This document shows positions 53,435 through 61,843 of a stretch of DNA of 64,000 bases, one piece after another. The notes under the pieces are model-generated. The model did not search any database. It saw nothing but the letters and a program-made list of their open reading frames with translations, and was not told the DNA's origin. The stretch lies in NCBI RefSeq assembly GCF_014202635.1, contig NZ_JACHHD010000004.1, positions 1-64,000 on the forward strand, read 5' to 3'. Origin of the DNA: Faecalicoccus acidiformans. GTDB lineage: Bacteria > Bacillota_I > Bacilli_A > Erysipelotrichales > Erysipelotrichaceae. The stretch's first letter is position 1. Each line of letters starts with the position of its first letter. The position numbers were made by a program, and so were the translations under genes.

Positions 53435-55123
53435 CTATTGATTGATTTCTAGGATAACCGGTAAGACCATCGGTCTTTTTGCGGTCTGTTTAAATAAATA
53501 CTTTGAAATTTTATCACGAATCTCATTGCGTGTTTGCATATTCTCATACGTTTTATTCTTCACGGCTTCATTAATGGTTTCTTCCATGATCTTTGCGACA
53601 TCTGTCGTAATATACTCTGCATCTTTTACATAGATCAGTCCGCGTGTTTGCACATCTGGACCATTGATGATCTTTTTCGTCTTGGCATCTAAACCTATCG
53701 CCAAGATCATAACGCCATCAGTAGAGAGGATCTCTCGATCTTTCAAGACGACACCTGCCATATCCCAGTTTTCTTTTCCATCGATCATGACATCGTGCAA
53801 TTCCAGTTCCATCGAACAAGAACGTAATTTTTGGTTTTCAAATGTCGCCACTTGGCCATTATCCAACAAAATGATTTGAGAAGGACTATAGCCCATTTCC
53901 ATTGCGATTTGAGAATTCATATAAAGATGACGATATTCGCCCTTGACTGGAATATAATACTTTGGCTTAGTCAAAAAGATCATCATCTTCAAGTCTTCTT
54001 TCGAAGGGTGCATGCTTAAAACATTCTTATCTAAAACAAGAATCTGCCCTTCTTCTTTATAGATGTCATTCTCCATGGACTTAAAGACTTTTTCGACACC
54101 TGGAATCACCGGCGAAGCAATGACAACCACATCATTTTGATCAAAATCGATGTCTTCTACTTCATCATTGGCTATATTTGACAATGTCTTAAACAAAGAC
54201 TTGCCCTGACCACTGATGATAACTACGACATCTGTTTTCTGCGTCTTGATCATAGAAGGATCCAAAATCAGTTCATGAGGAATGGAGAACCCCATTTCTT
54301 CCAAATTTCCAATCAGATCCCTTAATTCTTTAGTATAAAATATCATGGGACGCTGATAACGAATGCAGGCATCTATGATCTCCTGAATCCGATATACGCT
54401 TTGTGTATAGACACTGATAAATACCCGATTGTGCTCATTTTGTTCCAGCACACGTGCAAAACGATCTTCAACACGATGATTCGGTGAAGTATGACCTGTC
54501 CTTTCAGCACCTTTGCTTTCTTGTAAAAGAACCAGGACTCCTTCATTTCCAAGTTTAGTACATGTAGTAAAGTCTCCACGATAACTGTCATGAAGATCAT
54601 CATAATCCTCAATAAACTCGCCCGAATAAACGATATATCCCTGTTGAGAAGAGATTGCAACGCCAAACGTACCAGGATAAGCATGAGTCACTGGAAAAAA
54701 GACGACCTTATGATTTCCGATTTTTCTATTATCGTGTCTTTTAATGGTATAGATCTTTGCACCTGTGATTCTTTCTTTACGAAAAGCTTTATGGATGGCT
54801 TTGCTGGCTAGAGGAGAAGTATAAATATTGGCTTTTATATTTTTCATCAGATAAGGCAATGCTCCCATCACATCATCATGGCCATGGGTGATAAATATGC
54901 CGGCGATCCGATCTTGATTCTCAATCAAATAAGAAAAATCTTGAACTATAAATTCAATCCCTAAAGATTCTTTCTCATCCGGGAATTTGATACCTGCCTC
55001 AATGATATAGATATCCTGGTCAATTTCAACGACCAACATATTTTTTCCATCTTCATCCAAGCCGCCTAACGCAAAAATCCGTATTGTTTCTTTGAGGTTT
55101 TGTTTTTTATTATTTGTTTTCAT
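53435..55123 (-). CDS. rnjB: Ribonuclease J2-like protein
   Basis: A 562-residue beta-CASP metallo-beta-lactamase of the RNase J family. IRIFALGGLDEDGKNMLVVE and the C-terminal PKYYIPVKGEYRHL with LLDNGQVATFE are typical. The metal site is altered: HGHDDVMGALP replaces HGHEDHIGG (third His to Val), YSGEF replaces TGDF, and IPVKGEY replaces IPVHGEY. Such losses characterise RNase J2, the weakly active partner of RNase J1. Synteny with spoIIIE/ftsK supports J2. GAGGAAAT precedes ATG 55123. The J1 partner is not in the window. Confidence 0.88.
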   Translation of the reverse strand: MKTNNKKQNLKETIRIFALGGLDEDGKNMLVVEIDQDIYIIEAGIKFPDEKESLGIEFIVQDFSYLIENQDRIAGIFITHGHDDVMGALPYLMKNIKANIYTSPLASKAIHKAFRKERITGAKIYTIKRHDNRKIGNHKVVFFPVTHAYPGTFGVAISSQQGYIVYSGEFIEDYDDLHDSYRGDFTTCTKLGNEGVLVLLQESKGAERTGHTSPNHRVEDRFARVLEQNEHNRVFISVYTQSVYRIQEIIDACIRYQRPMIFYTKELRDLIGNLEEMGFSIPHELILDPSMIKTQKTDVVVIISGQGKSLFKTLSNIANDEVEDIDFDQNDVVVIASPVIPGVEKVFKSMENDIYKEEGQILVLDKNVLSMHPSKEDLKMMIFLTKPKYYIPVKGEYRHLYMNSQIAMEMGYSPSQIILLDNGQVATFENQKLRSCSMELELHDVMIDGKENWDMAGVVLKDREILSTDGVMILAIGLDAKTKKIINGPDVQTRGLIYVKDAEYITTDVAKIMEETINEAVKNKTYENMQTRNEIRDKISKYLFKQTAKRPMVLPVILEINQ

Positions 55124-55149
55124 ATTTCCTCGTTTCTTAATTTATTATA

Positions 55150-56583
55150 TCATATGGCTTCCCCATCGAGAGAGAATGTTTTTCCCTTTGTGATACGAAC
55201 TTGCACAAAAGTTCCTGGCTCTATATTGTGACCCGTAAAATTAACTAGTTTATTTGTATCTGTATAACCTGAATAAACATGATTATCTTTCTTGCTGAAG
55301 CCATCCACCAGCACAGTCACTACTCTGCCTTCATATGCTCTGTTTTTTTCAAGAGCATACTGATTCCATATTTTATTTAAACGTGCCAGACGTTTTGACT
55401 TTGTATCCATATCGATTGGATCATCCATAATGCTCGCTGGTGTTCCAGGGCGAGCCGAAAAGATAAACGTATAACAGTTATCAAATTTACACTCTTCCAC
55501 TAAAGAAATCGTATTTTCAAACTGCTCATCACTTTCATTCGGAAACCCTACAATAATATCTGTACTGATCGAAACATTAGGAATCCGGTCTTTGATTTTA
55601 TAAAAGAGTTCAAGATAAGACTCTCGTGTATAACGTCGCCCCATTCTTCGTAAAATTTCAGAATCTCCAGACTGCAGCGGCAAATGGACAAAAGGCATTA
55701 CATTGTCATATCGAGCAATCACATCGATCATATCATCGGAGAAGTCCCAAGGGTGAGATGTCGTAAAACGAATTCGAGGGATACCTGTCTTTGCACAAGC
55801 TTCTAATAAATCTGCAAAGTTAAGATTTGGATCGATATCTTTCCCATAGGCATTTACATTCTGTCCCAGTAAAGTGATTTCTTTATAACCTTGTTGTTTA
55901 AGTTCTTGTACTTCATTAAGAATCTCATGCATCTGACGAGATCGTTGTTTCCCACGCGTATAAGGCACGATACAATAGGTACAAAATTTATCGCACCCGT
56001 ACATGATATTGACCCAAGCTTTCGTTTTTCCAAAACGATGAACTGGTAAATTTTCGTAAACTTCCCCTTCTTTGGAATAAATCTTAACAACGCGTTTTTG
56101 TTCATGCATTACTTCATACAACATGGTCGGAAGATCTTGAATATTATGTGTCCCAAAAATCAAGCGAACTTGCGGATATTTAGAAAGTAGATTCTCAACA
56201 AAGCCCTCTTCTTGAGACATACAGCCACAAACACCGATCACAAGATCTTCGTTTTCACGATACAAACGTTTGAAATTTCCGATTTCACCCAATACTTTTT
56301 CTGTTGCATTTTGACGAATGGCACACGTATTGATTAAAATGACATCAACATGTTCAGGGGATTCACTTTTTGTAAATCCTAAAGAATCTAAAATTCCTGC
56401 CAATGTTTCGCTATCTCGTTCATTGGCTTGACAGCCATAAGTAGAAATATAATATGTCTTGTTTTGACCCATCCACTTTGCCTCTTCAGGAATCACAAAT
56501 TGGTCAAATCGTGGTACGGGGCTATTTGATCGTTTTCTCGCTTCATTCAAATCAGGCAAGATCCAATCCGGTCTTAGTTTCAT
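55150..56583 (-). CDS. miaB: tRNA 2-methylthio-N6-isopentenyladenosine synthase
   Basis: A 477-residue radical-SAM methylthiotransferase acting on A37 of tRNA. The N-terminal cluster site YYISTYGCQANERDSE, the NTCAIRQNATEKVLG segment and CGCMSQEE are followed by the radical-SAM motif YGCDKFCTYCIVPYTRG, and a TRAM domain ends the protein. MiaB rather than MtaB is indicated by CAIRQNA. AGGAGGTTTTC precedes ATG 56583. It is upstream of rnjB and downstream of ferredoxin. Confidence 0.96.
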   Translation of the reverse strand: MKLRPDWILPDLNEARKRSNSPVPRFDQFVIPEEAKWMGQNKTYYISTYGCQANERDSETLAGILDSLGFTKSESPEHVDVILINTCAIRQNATEKVLGEIGNFKRLYRENEDLVIGVCGCMSQEEGFVENLLSKYPQVRLIFGTHNIQDLPTMLYEVMHEQKRVVKIYSKEGEVYENLPVHRFGKTKAWVNIMYGCDKFCTYCIVPYTRGKQRSRQMHEILNEVQELKQQGYKEITLLGQNVNAYGKDIDPNLNFADLLEACAKTGIPRIRFTTSHPWDFSDDMIDVIARYDNVMPFVHLPLQSGDSEILRRMGRRYTRESYLELFYKIKDRIPNVSISTDIIVGFPNESDEQFENTISLVEECKFDNCYTFIFSARPGTPASIMDDPIDMDTKSKRLARLNKIWNQYALEKNRAYEGRVVTVLVDGFSKKDNHVYSGYTDTNKLVNFTGHNIEPGTFVQVRITKGKTFSLDGEAI

Positions 56584-56595
56584 GAAAACCTCCTA

Positions 56596-56625
56596 ATAAT
56601 ATTAAAAGTTTTGTATCTTATTCAA
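56596..56625 (-). promoter_or_regulatory. miaB promoter
   Basis: TTGAAT (56625-56620), 18-bp spacer, TATTAT (56601-56596) on the minus strand, right after the ferredoxin terminator. Confidence 0.45.
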
Positions 56626-56651
56626 AAAAAAAGCCAAGCACTCGGCCTGGC
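56624..56651 (-). terminator. Terminator of ferredoxin gene
   Basis: A GCCAGGC/GCTTGGC-type stem (56645-56651 with 56633-56639, one mismatch) is followed on the minus strand by nine U residues. Confidence 0.75.
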
Positions 56652-56666
56652 CTCACCTATCGATAA

Positions 56667-56840
56667 TTACTGAGAAATAGCTCCTACAGGGCAAGTTCCA
56701 ACGCAAGAACCGCAGTCGATGCAAGTTCCTTCGTCACAAGTAGACTTTCCTTCATCATCCATAGAAAGTGCCCCTACAGGACATCCACCAACGCAAGCAG
56801 CGCATCCGATGCAAGCATCTTTATCAATAGTTACAGCCAT
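56667..56840 (-). CDS. 2[4Fe-4S] ferredoxin
   Basis: A 57-residue bacterial-type ferredoxin missed by length cut-offs. The two cluster motifs are CIGCAACVGGCP (residues 10-21) and CIDCGSCVGTCP (residues 40-51). Start ATG 56840 follows AAGGAGGAG. It has its own promoter and terminator. It is a low-potential electron carrier and a plausible electron donor for radical-SAM enzymes such as the adjacent MiaB, although that link is inference. Confidence 0.95.
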   Translation of the reverse strand: MAVTIDKDACIGCAACVGGCPVGALSMDDEGKSTCDEGTCIDCGSCVGTCPVGAISQ

Positions 56841-56872
56841 ATTTAAGCTCCTCCTTATTTAACTTTATTTAT

Positions 56873-56901
56873 AGTATAGACGTTAAATTTAGGGGATTCA
56901 A
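56873..56901 (-). promoter_or_regulatory. Ferredoxin promoter
   Basis: TTGAAT (56901-56896), 17-bp spacer, TATACT (56878-56873) on the minus strand. Confidence 0.7.
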
Positions 56902-56929
56902 GCCAAAGTAGTAAGTGAAAACTTACTGT

Positions 56930-56962
56930 AAAAAAAATGGAAGACGGACGTTAAGAACGCCC
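56930..56962 (-). terminator. Terminator of rny
   Basis: A 7-bp stem with a G-U pair (56956-56962 with 56946-56952) extended by flanking G-C pairs; on the minus strand eight U residues follow. Confidence 0.7.
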
Positions 56963-56975
56963 GCCGATTTTTGTC

Positions 56976-58529
56976 TTATTTTGCCAGCTCTTGAGCTCGG
57001 ACTTCGCGAATCACATTGACTTTGATTTGACCTGGGTAAGTCAGTTCTTCTTCAATTTGTTCACGAATCTGACGTGCCAATTTTACACAAGTTTGGTCAT
57101 TAACAGATTCCGGATTGACCATGACACGAATTTCTCGACCGGCTTGGATCGCATAGGCGCTTTGGACACCTTCATAAGATGTTGCGATCTTTTCAAGGTT
57201 TTCAAGACGATCAATATATGCTTGTGCACTTTCCTTTCTTGCTCCAGGTCGAGCAGCACTGATCGTATCAGCTGCAATCACTAGATGACTCGTTAAGAAC
57301 TTAGGTTCTACATCGCCGTGATGAGAAAGAATCGCATTAAGAACAATTTCTTTTTCACCATGTTTCTTACAGAATTTATATCCAAGTTCAACATGAGATC
57401 CATCCTGCTGTTCAATGTTTAAAGCTTTTCCGATATCGTGTAAAAGACCTGCACGCTTAGCCATCTGTTGATTCAAACCAAGTTCGGCTGCCATAGCCCC
57501 AGCCAGATAAGCCACTTCCATGGAATGCTGCAAAGCATTTTGTCCATAAGAATAACGATATTTTAATGTACCGATCAGCTTAACGATTTCACGATCAATT
57601 TTGCCGATCCCGAGTTTAAAGATGGCATCCTCTCCGGCTTTTACGATCTCCTGGTTGATCTCCGTTTGATATTTTTTAACAACTTCTTCAATACGACCAG
57701 GTTGGATTCTACCATCACGAATCAAGTGTTCCAGAGCTAGACGAGCCACTTCACGACGAATAGGATTAAAACAAGTGATCGTAATCAAATCTGGAGTATC
57801 ATCGATATTTAACTCAACACCGGTAGCTTGCTCAAAAGACCGAATATTTCGACCCTCACGACCGATGATGCGTCCTTTCATCTCTTCTCCCGGAATGCTT
57901 ACAACGCTTACCGTGCGTTCCTGCGTTTCCTGCTGGGACATTCTTTCGATAGCTAAAGCAATGATATTTTGTGCTTTTTCCTTTGCGGTTGCCTTTGCCT
58001 CTTCTTCTTTGTCCTTAATATATGCGATTGTTTCATGTTCCATCTTTTTTTCTACAACTGAGAACAATTCTGACTTCGCATCCTGTTGCGACATCTTCGC
58101 AACTCCTTCCAAGATGACGATTTGTTGATCGATCTGATCCTGGAGCTTTTTCTCTTTGGTCTCTAAGGATGATAGTTTATCAGTAACTTTCTGCATTTTT
58201 TCGGTAATCTGACGTTCTTTTTGATTTAAAGCTTCATCACGAAAATTCAAATTATCTTCTCTACGAAGTAATTTGTTCTCAAGATTCTGAATTTCTTGGC
58301 GTCTTTCCTTGATGTCTTTTTCGGCTTCGATCTTTAAATCATGAGCCTGTGTCTTACCGTCTAAAACCGCCTGTTTTAATTTTGCTTGCGCTTCTGATTC
58401 GGCGTCTTTTAAAATTCTTTCTGCTTCTTGCTGATTTTTATTGAATCCGGCCTTGTTGTAAACGACCATGCCGCCGCCACCAAGTGCCAGTCCTATGATC
58501 CCTGAGATAAGAGCAGTAATTGGGTCCAT
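56976..58529 (-). CDS. rny: Ribonuclease Y
   Basis: A 517-residue membrane-anchored endoribonuclease that starts mRNA decay in Firmicutes. An N-terminal helix (ITALISGIIGLALGGGGMVV) leads into a long coiled coil (about residues 30-190), a KH domain (GEEMKGRIIGREGRNIRSFE) and an HD domain with LLHDIGKALNIEQ. ATG 58529 lies 7-8 bp from AGGAGG; ATG 58535 is too close. It is downstream of a promoter with a palindrome over its -35 region. Confidence 0.97.
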   Translation of the reverse strand: MDPITALISGIIGLALGGGGMVVYNKAGFNKNQQEAERILKDAESEAQAKLKQAVLDGKTQAHDLKIEAEKDIKERRQEIQNLENKLLRREDNLNFRDEALNQKERQITEKMQKVTDKLSSLETKEKKLQDQIDQQIVILEGVAKMSQQDAKSELFSVVEKKMEHETIAYIKDKEEEAKATAKEKAQNIIALAIERMSQQETQERTVSVVSIPGEEMKGRIIGREGRNIRSFEQATGVELNIDDTPDLITITCFNPIRREVARLALEHLIRDGRIQPGRIEEVVKKYQTEINQEIVKAGEDAIFKLGIGKIDREIVKLIGTLKYRYSYGQNALQHSMEVAYLAGAMAAELGLNQQMAKRAGLLHDIGKALNIEQQDGSHVELGYKFCKKHGEKEIVLNAILSHHGDVEPKFLTSHLVIAADTISAARPGARKESAQAYIDRLENLEKIATSYEGVQSAYAIQAGREIRVMVNPESVNDQTCVKLARQIREQIEEELTYPGQIKVNVIREVRAQELAK

Positions 58530-58575
58530 ACTCATACCTCCTATTTTTTGTTTTTTTTAAACAAAAACCATTAGT

Positions 58576-58619
58576 ATTATACATGATACACCACTTAAAG
58601 TCTATTGTTAAATAGACTT
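58576..58619 (-). promoter_or_regulatory. rny promoter with operator-like palindrome
   Basis: A perfect TATAAT (58581-58576, minus strand) has a non-consensus -35. The perfect 8-bp inverted repeat AAGTCTAT/ATAGACTT (58598-58605, 58612-58619) covers the expected -35 position (58599-58604), suggesting regulated transcription. Confidence 0.5.
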
Positions 58620-58795
58620 GATTTTTCACATAAATTAGAACAAATCCGCTAAAAAATTGAAATTTGTAACAACAATTGACCTGGTTTTCTAAAGAAAAAT
58701 TTGTGTTTCTTAAGTATTCGTCTCCATTGTTTTGTCTTTTTAAAAAAAACTAATTTCATCTTGAATTATCAGATACGGAAAATGAATCTATAGAC

Positions 58796-59242
58796 TCATT
58801 CTTTTTCCATCAAGAAGTTTGTTAATGCGATTCCTTTTCGAATCACATTATTTGTCTTTATCAATTTATAGCCTCTTTTTTCAAAAAAACCTTTTGCGGT
58901 GATCGAAGCATATGTCGTAATCTTGCATTGAGTTAACTTTTCTAACTGATCACATAACATTGTCGCAATGTGTTTGTGCTGATGATCCTTATGGACATAC
59001 AGCATATCCAAACAGCCTTGGTCATCAATATTTCCGAAACCAACAAGTACTCCATCATCAAAAGCAACAAGTGTATGCGATGATAAAAAGCGAGAAGTCC
59101 ACAAATCTAAATCTGGATAACCGTCAGCCCAAACATTCAGTTGTGCACGTGTATAATGTTTTCTGTTAATCGTATGAACAGTATCATAAAATAACTTGGT
59201 TATGGCTTTACAATCTTTCCTATCATACTTACGGATGATCAT
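58796..59242 (-). CDS. GNAT-family N-acetyltransferase
   Basis: A 148-residue GNAT protein. The acetyl-CoA region is visible as LDMLYVHKDHQHKHIATMLC, followed by EKLTQCKITTYASITAKGFF and EKRGYKLIKTNNV near the end, similar to YafP/PhnO-like acetyltransferases. ATG 59242 is chosen since AGGAG lies 8 bp upstream; the longer frame runs through the tRNA-Ala gene. Substrate unknown. No clear terminator follows. Confidence 0.88.
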   Translation of the reverse strand: MIIRKYDRKDCKAITKLFYDTVHTINRKHYTRAQLNVWADGYPDLDLWTSRFLSSHTLVAFDDGVLVGFGNIDDQGCLDMLYVHKDHQHKHIATMLCDQLEKLTQCKITTYASITAKGFFEKRGYKLIKTNNVIRKGIALTNFLMEKE

Positions 59243-59367
59243 AGGTATACTCCTTTTTTTGCTATGCATAATGATATTATAACGGGGTTTCATACGAGAT
59301 TTAAATTTCCTTTTGAAGCGTTTCTTGTATTGTTGGGCAACAAAACAGTATATTACCAATAAAGCAC

Positions 59368-59392
59368 AAAAAAAGCCTTTAAACAAAGGCTT
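59368..59392 (-). terminator. Terminator after tRNA-Ala
   Basis: AAGCCTTT/AAAGGCTT with a 4-base loop (59373-59392) followed on the minus strand by seven U residues. It ends the yceD-rpmF-tRNA unit. Confidence 0.85.
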
Positions 59393-59402
59393 AAAAGACG
59401 AT

Positions 59403-59478
59403 TGGTGGAGCGTAGGGGGTTCGAACCCCTGACCTCTACGCTGCCAGCGTAGCGCTCTCCCAGCTGAGCTAACACCCC
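59403..59478 (-). tRNA. tRNA-Ala (anticodon GGC)
   Basis: A 76-nt cloverleaf. Acceptor GGGGTGT pairs with ACGCTCC (with G-U pairs), D-arm GCTCAGCTGGGAGAGC, anticodon loop CTGGCAG giving GGC, T-loop GGTTCGAACC, and encoded CCA (59405-59403). It is 21 bp behind rpmF with only a weak hairpin between, so it may be co-transcribed with yceD-rpmF. Confidence 0.95.
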
Positions 59479-59483
59479 AAAAA

Positions 59484-59502
59484 GAAAAAGGGCAAGCCCT
59501 TA
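59484..59502 (-). terminator. Weak hairpin between rpmF and tRNA-Ala
   Basis: AAGGG-CTTG-CCCTT (59489-59502 region) then TTTCTTTTT on the minus strand. The short stem suggests partial termination or an RNA processing point. Confidence 0.4.
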
Positions 59503-59670
59503 TCCTTCGATAATTTTCTTGCCATTGTATTCTCCGCAAGAACACATTTTATGAGCAAGTTTATATTCACCACAGTTTGGACAGCGTGTTAAAGCCGGTT
59601 TCACCAATTTGTAATGAGTTCTACGTTTTGCCTTACGTGTTTTTGATCCTCTTCTCTGCTGAACAGCCAT
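59500..59670 (-). CDS. rpmF: 50S ribosomal protein L32
   Basis: A 56-residue protein with start [20 protein letters not shown], which is diagnostic. The zinc ribbon is CPNC (30-33) followed by CSC (43-45); most zinc-type L32 proteins have two residues between the second Cys pair, so this ribbon is one residue shorter. It follows yceD by 11 bp, the conserved yceD-rpmF pair. Confidence 0.96.
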   Translation of the reverse strand: MAVQQRRGSKTRKAKRRTHYKLVKPALTRCPNCGEYKLAHKMCSCGEYNGKKIIEG

Positions 59671-59681
59671 GATTACACCTC

Positions 59682-60188
59682 CTAGTCATCATCCATTTTG
59701 AATTCATTTAACTTAGCCCATCGTGGATCGATCTTATCCTCTTTAGGATCCTGATCTGACAAAACCTGCCATCCATCTCCTTTAGGATATTGATCTCTTG
59801 GCAAACGAGTGATATGCATTGGTGCTTCATAAATCACTGCCTGCAGGATCTCCGGATTTAAATCGATCGTATCTTTTTTGACCACGATGATCTCATCATC
59901 GTCCTGTGTTACAGGATCGAACGAATATGTAACTTGCGACGTAGTGTCAAATATTACTTCCAGGTCTTCTAGAGTAATGGAATCAGGAACGATCATCACC
60001 CCATCCAATTCCAAATCGGAAAAGACCAAAGAAGATTGGTCAAACTGTAAAGTCCCAGTTATATGAACCTCTGGAATGGATTTGACTTGAGTATGACGTA
60101 GAAAATCGTTATCCTCCACAGAAATCCATTCATCAATAGATATGACTCCATTTTCCGCCATTTGGAAATCTTTTTTGGTAAATTTCAC
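59682..60188 (-). CDS. yceD: YceD/DUF177 protein
   Basis: A 168-residue protein of the DUF177 family (23S rRNA accumulation protein), which almost always precedes rpmF. The C-terminus [20 protein letters not shown] and [12 protein letters not shown] is typical. The start is taken as GTG 60188 because GAGGTG lies 6-7 bp upstream and the promoter places the transcript start near 60208, so the upstream ATG 60209 would be at or before the 5' end. Confidence 0.88.
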   Translation of the reverse strand: MKFTKKDFQMAENGVISIDEWISVEDNDFLRHTQVKSIPEVHITGTLQFDQSSLVFSDLELDGVMIVPDSITLEDLEVIFDTTSQVTYSFDPVTQDDDEIIVVKKDTIDLNPEILQAVIYEAPMHITRLPRDQYPKGDGWQVLSDQDPKEDKIDPRWAKLNEFKMDDD

Positions 60189-60214
60189 GATTTTCACCTC
60201 ATGTCGCATTTGAT

Positions 60215-60243
60215 ATTATATTAAAAGCACTGACGAAAGTCAA
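60215..60243 (-). promoter_or_regulatory. yceD-rpmF promoter
   Basis: TTGACT (60243-60238), 17-bp spacer, TATAAT (60220-60215) on the minus strand. It overlaps the divergent tmcAL promoter. Confidence 0.8.
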
Positions 60244-60258
60244 TATAAATGGTAAACT
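60230..60258 (+). promoter_or_regulatory. tmcAL promoter, leaderless start
   Basis: TGACGA-type -35 (CTGACG at 60230-60235), 17-bp spacer and TAAACT (60253-60258). The -10 ends 6 bp before ATG 60265 and there is no Shine-Dalgarno sequence, the same geometry as at mnmA. Confidence 0.45.
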
Positions 60259-60264
60259 ATATTC

Positions 60265-61284
60265 ATGAAAATAACAGGAATCATTGCGGAGTATAATCCT
60301 TTTCATCAAGGCCATATCTATCATATACGAAAAACACGTGAAATAACAAGGTGCGATTGCTTAGTCGTCATTGTTACAGGGTATTTTTCACAACGAGGAT
60401 TACCCTCCTTATTGCCAAAAAAAGAAAAAACTCGTTTAGCATTAGAATTTGGTGCAAATCTTGTTTTGGAATGTCCAGTCTGTTTTGGATCCCAAAGCGC
60501 AGACTATTTTGCTCGCTACAATATTCAGTCCTTATCCTGCATTCCAATTGACACTCTTTGTTTTGGCAGCGAAACCAATAATATCTCTACGCTAGAAGAA
60601 AAGCTAAAAGAAATGGAATCGACACCCGTCGATCCAAGATTAAGTTTCAATCAAAACTTAGAACGCAAAACAGGGCCTAATGACCTTTTGGCCATGTACT
60701 ATATAAAATATTGTCGCCAATTTGGGATACAACCCGTTTCGATTCAAAGAAATCCTATCTATCAAAGCGCGACGCAAACCAGAACAGATTTTTTTAACGG
60801 AAAAGATGTACCCTATAAATCCCTTTTCTTTATTGAGCAAAATTTTAATTCATATTATCCTTACCTATCTTTGACACTTCAATTAAGTTCTCCTGCAGAA
60901 CTTGCACAGTATCACCTTGTCAATGAAGGAATAGAACATCGATTACAGGCTGCGAGTCAAAAGGCAAAGAACTGGGATGAGTTTTTATCCCTGACCATTA
61001 CCAAAAATTATTCACGTTCCCGTATTCAAAGGACTTGTTTAATGATCTTATTAAAAATCAAAAAGTCAGAAATGATCGATCATGATTTCTTTCAACTGAA
61101 AGTATTGGGATTGGATTCTATAGGTAAAGAATGTTTAAAACATATCCATAAAGATCGACTGATCATGCGATTTAATCAAATGGATCCGTTTTTACAAAAT
61201 ATCGAATTAAAAACAAATATTTTATATAACAGCGTATTGAAGAGCCCTATTCAAGAAGGTCCGGTGATTCTCTATGATCGCTAG
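60265..61284 (+). CDS. tmcAL: tRNA(Met) cytidine acetate ligase TmcAL
   Basis: A 339-residue nucleotidyltransferase-like protein. The N-terminus GIIAEYNPFHQGHIYHI carries the HIGH-type motif, and VTGYFSQRGLPSLLPKKEKT follows. In Bacillus TmcAL makes N4-acetylcytidine in the elongator tRNA-Met anticodon using acetate and ATP. It is some 60 residues shorter than the Bacillus enzyme, with the C-terminal part reduced. The next gene overlaps it by 11 bp. Confidence 0.88.
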   Translation: MKITGIIAEYNPFHQGHIYHIRKTREITRCDCLVVIVTGYFSQRGLPSLLPKKEKTRLALEFGANLVLECPVCFGSQSADYFARYNIQSLSCIPIDTLCFGSETNNISTLEEKLKEMESTPVDPRLSFNQNLERKTGPNDLLAMYYIKYCRQFGIQPVSIQRNPIYQSATQTRTDFFNGKDVPYKSLFFIEQNFNSYYPYLSLTLQLSSPAELAQYHLVNEGIEHRLQAASQKAKNWDEFLSLTITKNYSRSRIQRTCLMILLKIKKSEMIDHDFFQLKVLGLDSIGKECLKHIHKDRLIMRFNQMDPFLQNIELKTNILYNSVLKSPIQEGPVILYDR

Positions 61285-61825
61285 TTTAATTTTGATTGTT
61301 TTGATCCTCCTGATCCTTATTACAACATTCCTCTACCGTCATTATTTTCCGCCTATCCCAAAAAAAGATGAGCATTATCCATATGCTATCTTATTAGGCT
61401 GCCCAAGTCATGATGACGGCAGCTACGCTTCGAGTCAGATCAAAAGATGTGATTTGGCAATTGAAGCATATAAAAAAGGATTCTATGACACTTTGATCCT
61501 AACTGGCGGAGCCGTCAAAAACCAATATATTGAAAGCGAACAGATGGCAAAATATATACTAAATAAAGAATCTGTCCCAGTTTGTTGTGAAAAGGAATCT
61601 CAAAATACATGGGAAAACTTTCTCAATGCGAAAAAAATTATAGGTGATGAACCCGTTCTTATTCTGTCCAGCGGTACACACATCCGCAGAGCTTGCGCAA
61701 TAGGCCGCCATTTTTTCAAAAAATATGGAGCCTTATGGTATGTGGATCATAAACCAAAACATATCATTCGCGAAATCATTTCTCGCTGTATCTACATTTC
61801 TATAGAATTAAAAAAGAAGCAATAA
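61274..61825 (+). CDS. YdcF-like membrane protein (DUF218)
   Basis: A 183-residue protein with an N-terminal membrane helix (IASLILIVLILLILITTFLY) and a DUF218 domain: YAILLGCPSHDDGSYASSQI, LILTGGAV, ESEQMAKYIL and SQNTWENF are the conserved blocks. Relatives include SanA and ElyC, linked to envelope integrity; the catalytic role is not known. It overlaps tmcAL by 11 bp, so it is translated by coupling. Confidence 0.85.
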   Translation: MIASLILIVLILLILITTFLYRHYFPPIPKKDEHYPYAILLGCPSHDDGSYASSQIKRCDLAIEAYKKGFYDTLILTGGAVKNQYIESEQMAKYILNKESVPVCCEKESQNTWENFLNAKKIIGDEPVLILSSGTHIRRACAIGRHFFKKYGALWYVDHKPKHIIREIISRCIYISIELKKKQ

Positions 61826-61843
61826 CGAAAATTGCTTCCTTTT
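61811..61843. terminator. Bidirectional terminator, ydcF-like and rel
   Basis: GAAGCAAT (61816-61823) and ATTGCTTC (61831-61838) form a stem with A and T runs on both sides, serving both convergent genes. Confidence 0.82.

Noticed and set aside
56909-56927. AGTAAGT-GAAA-ACTTACT hairpin as a terminator
   Set aside because: No U tract follows on the minus strand, the direction of local transcription; the rny terminator is the neighbouring hairpin at 56930-56962.
58796-59545. A 249-residue GNAT protein starting at 59545
   Set aside because: The first 100 codons run through the tRNA-Ala gene and its terminator; AGGAG supports the start at 59242.
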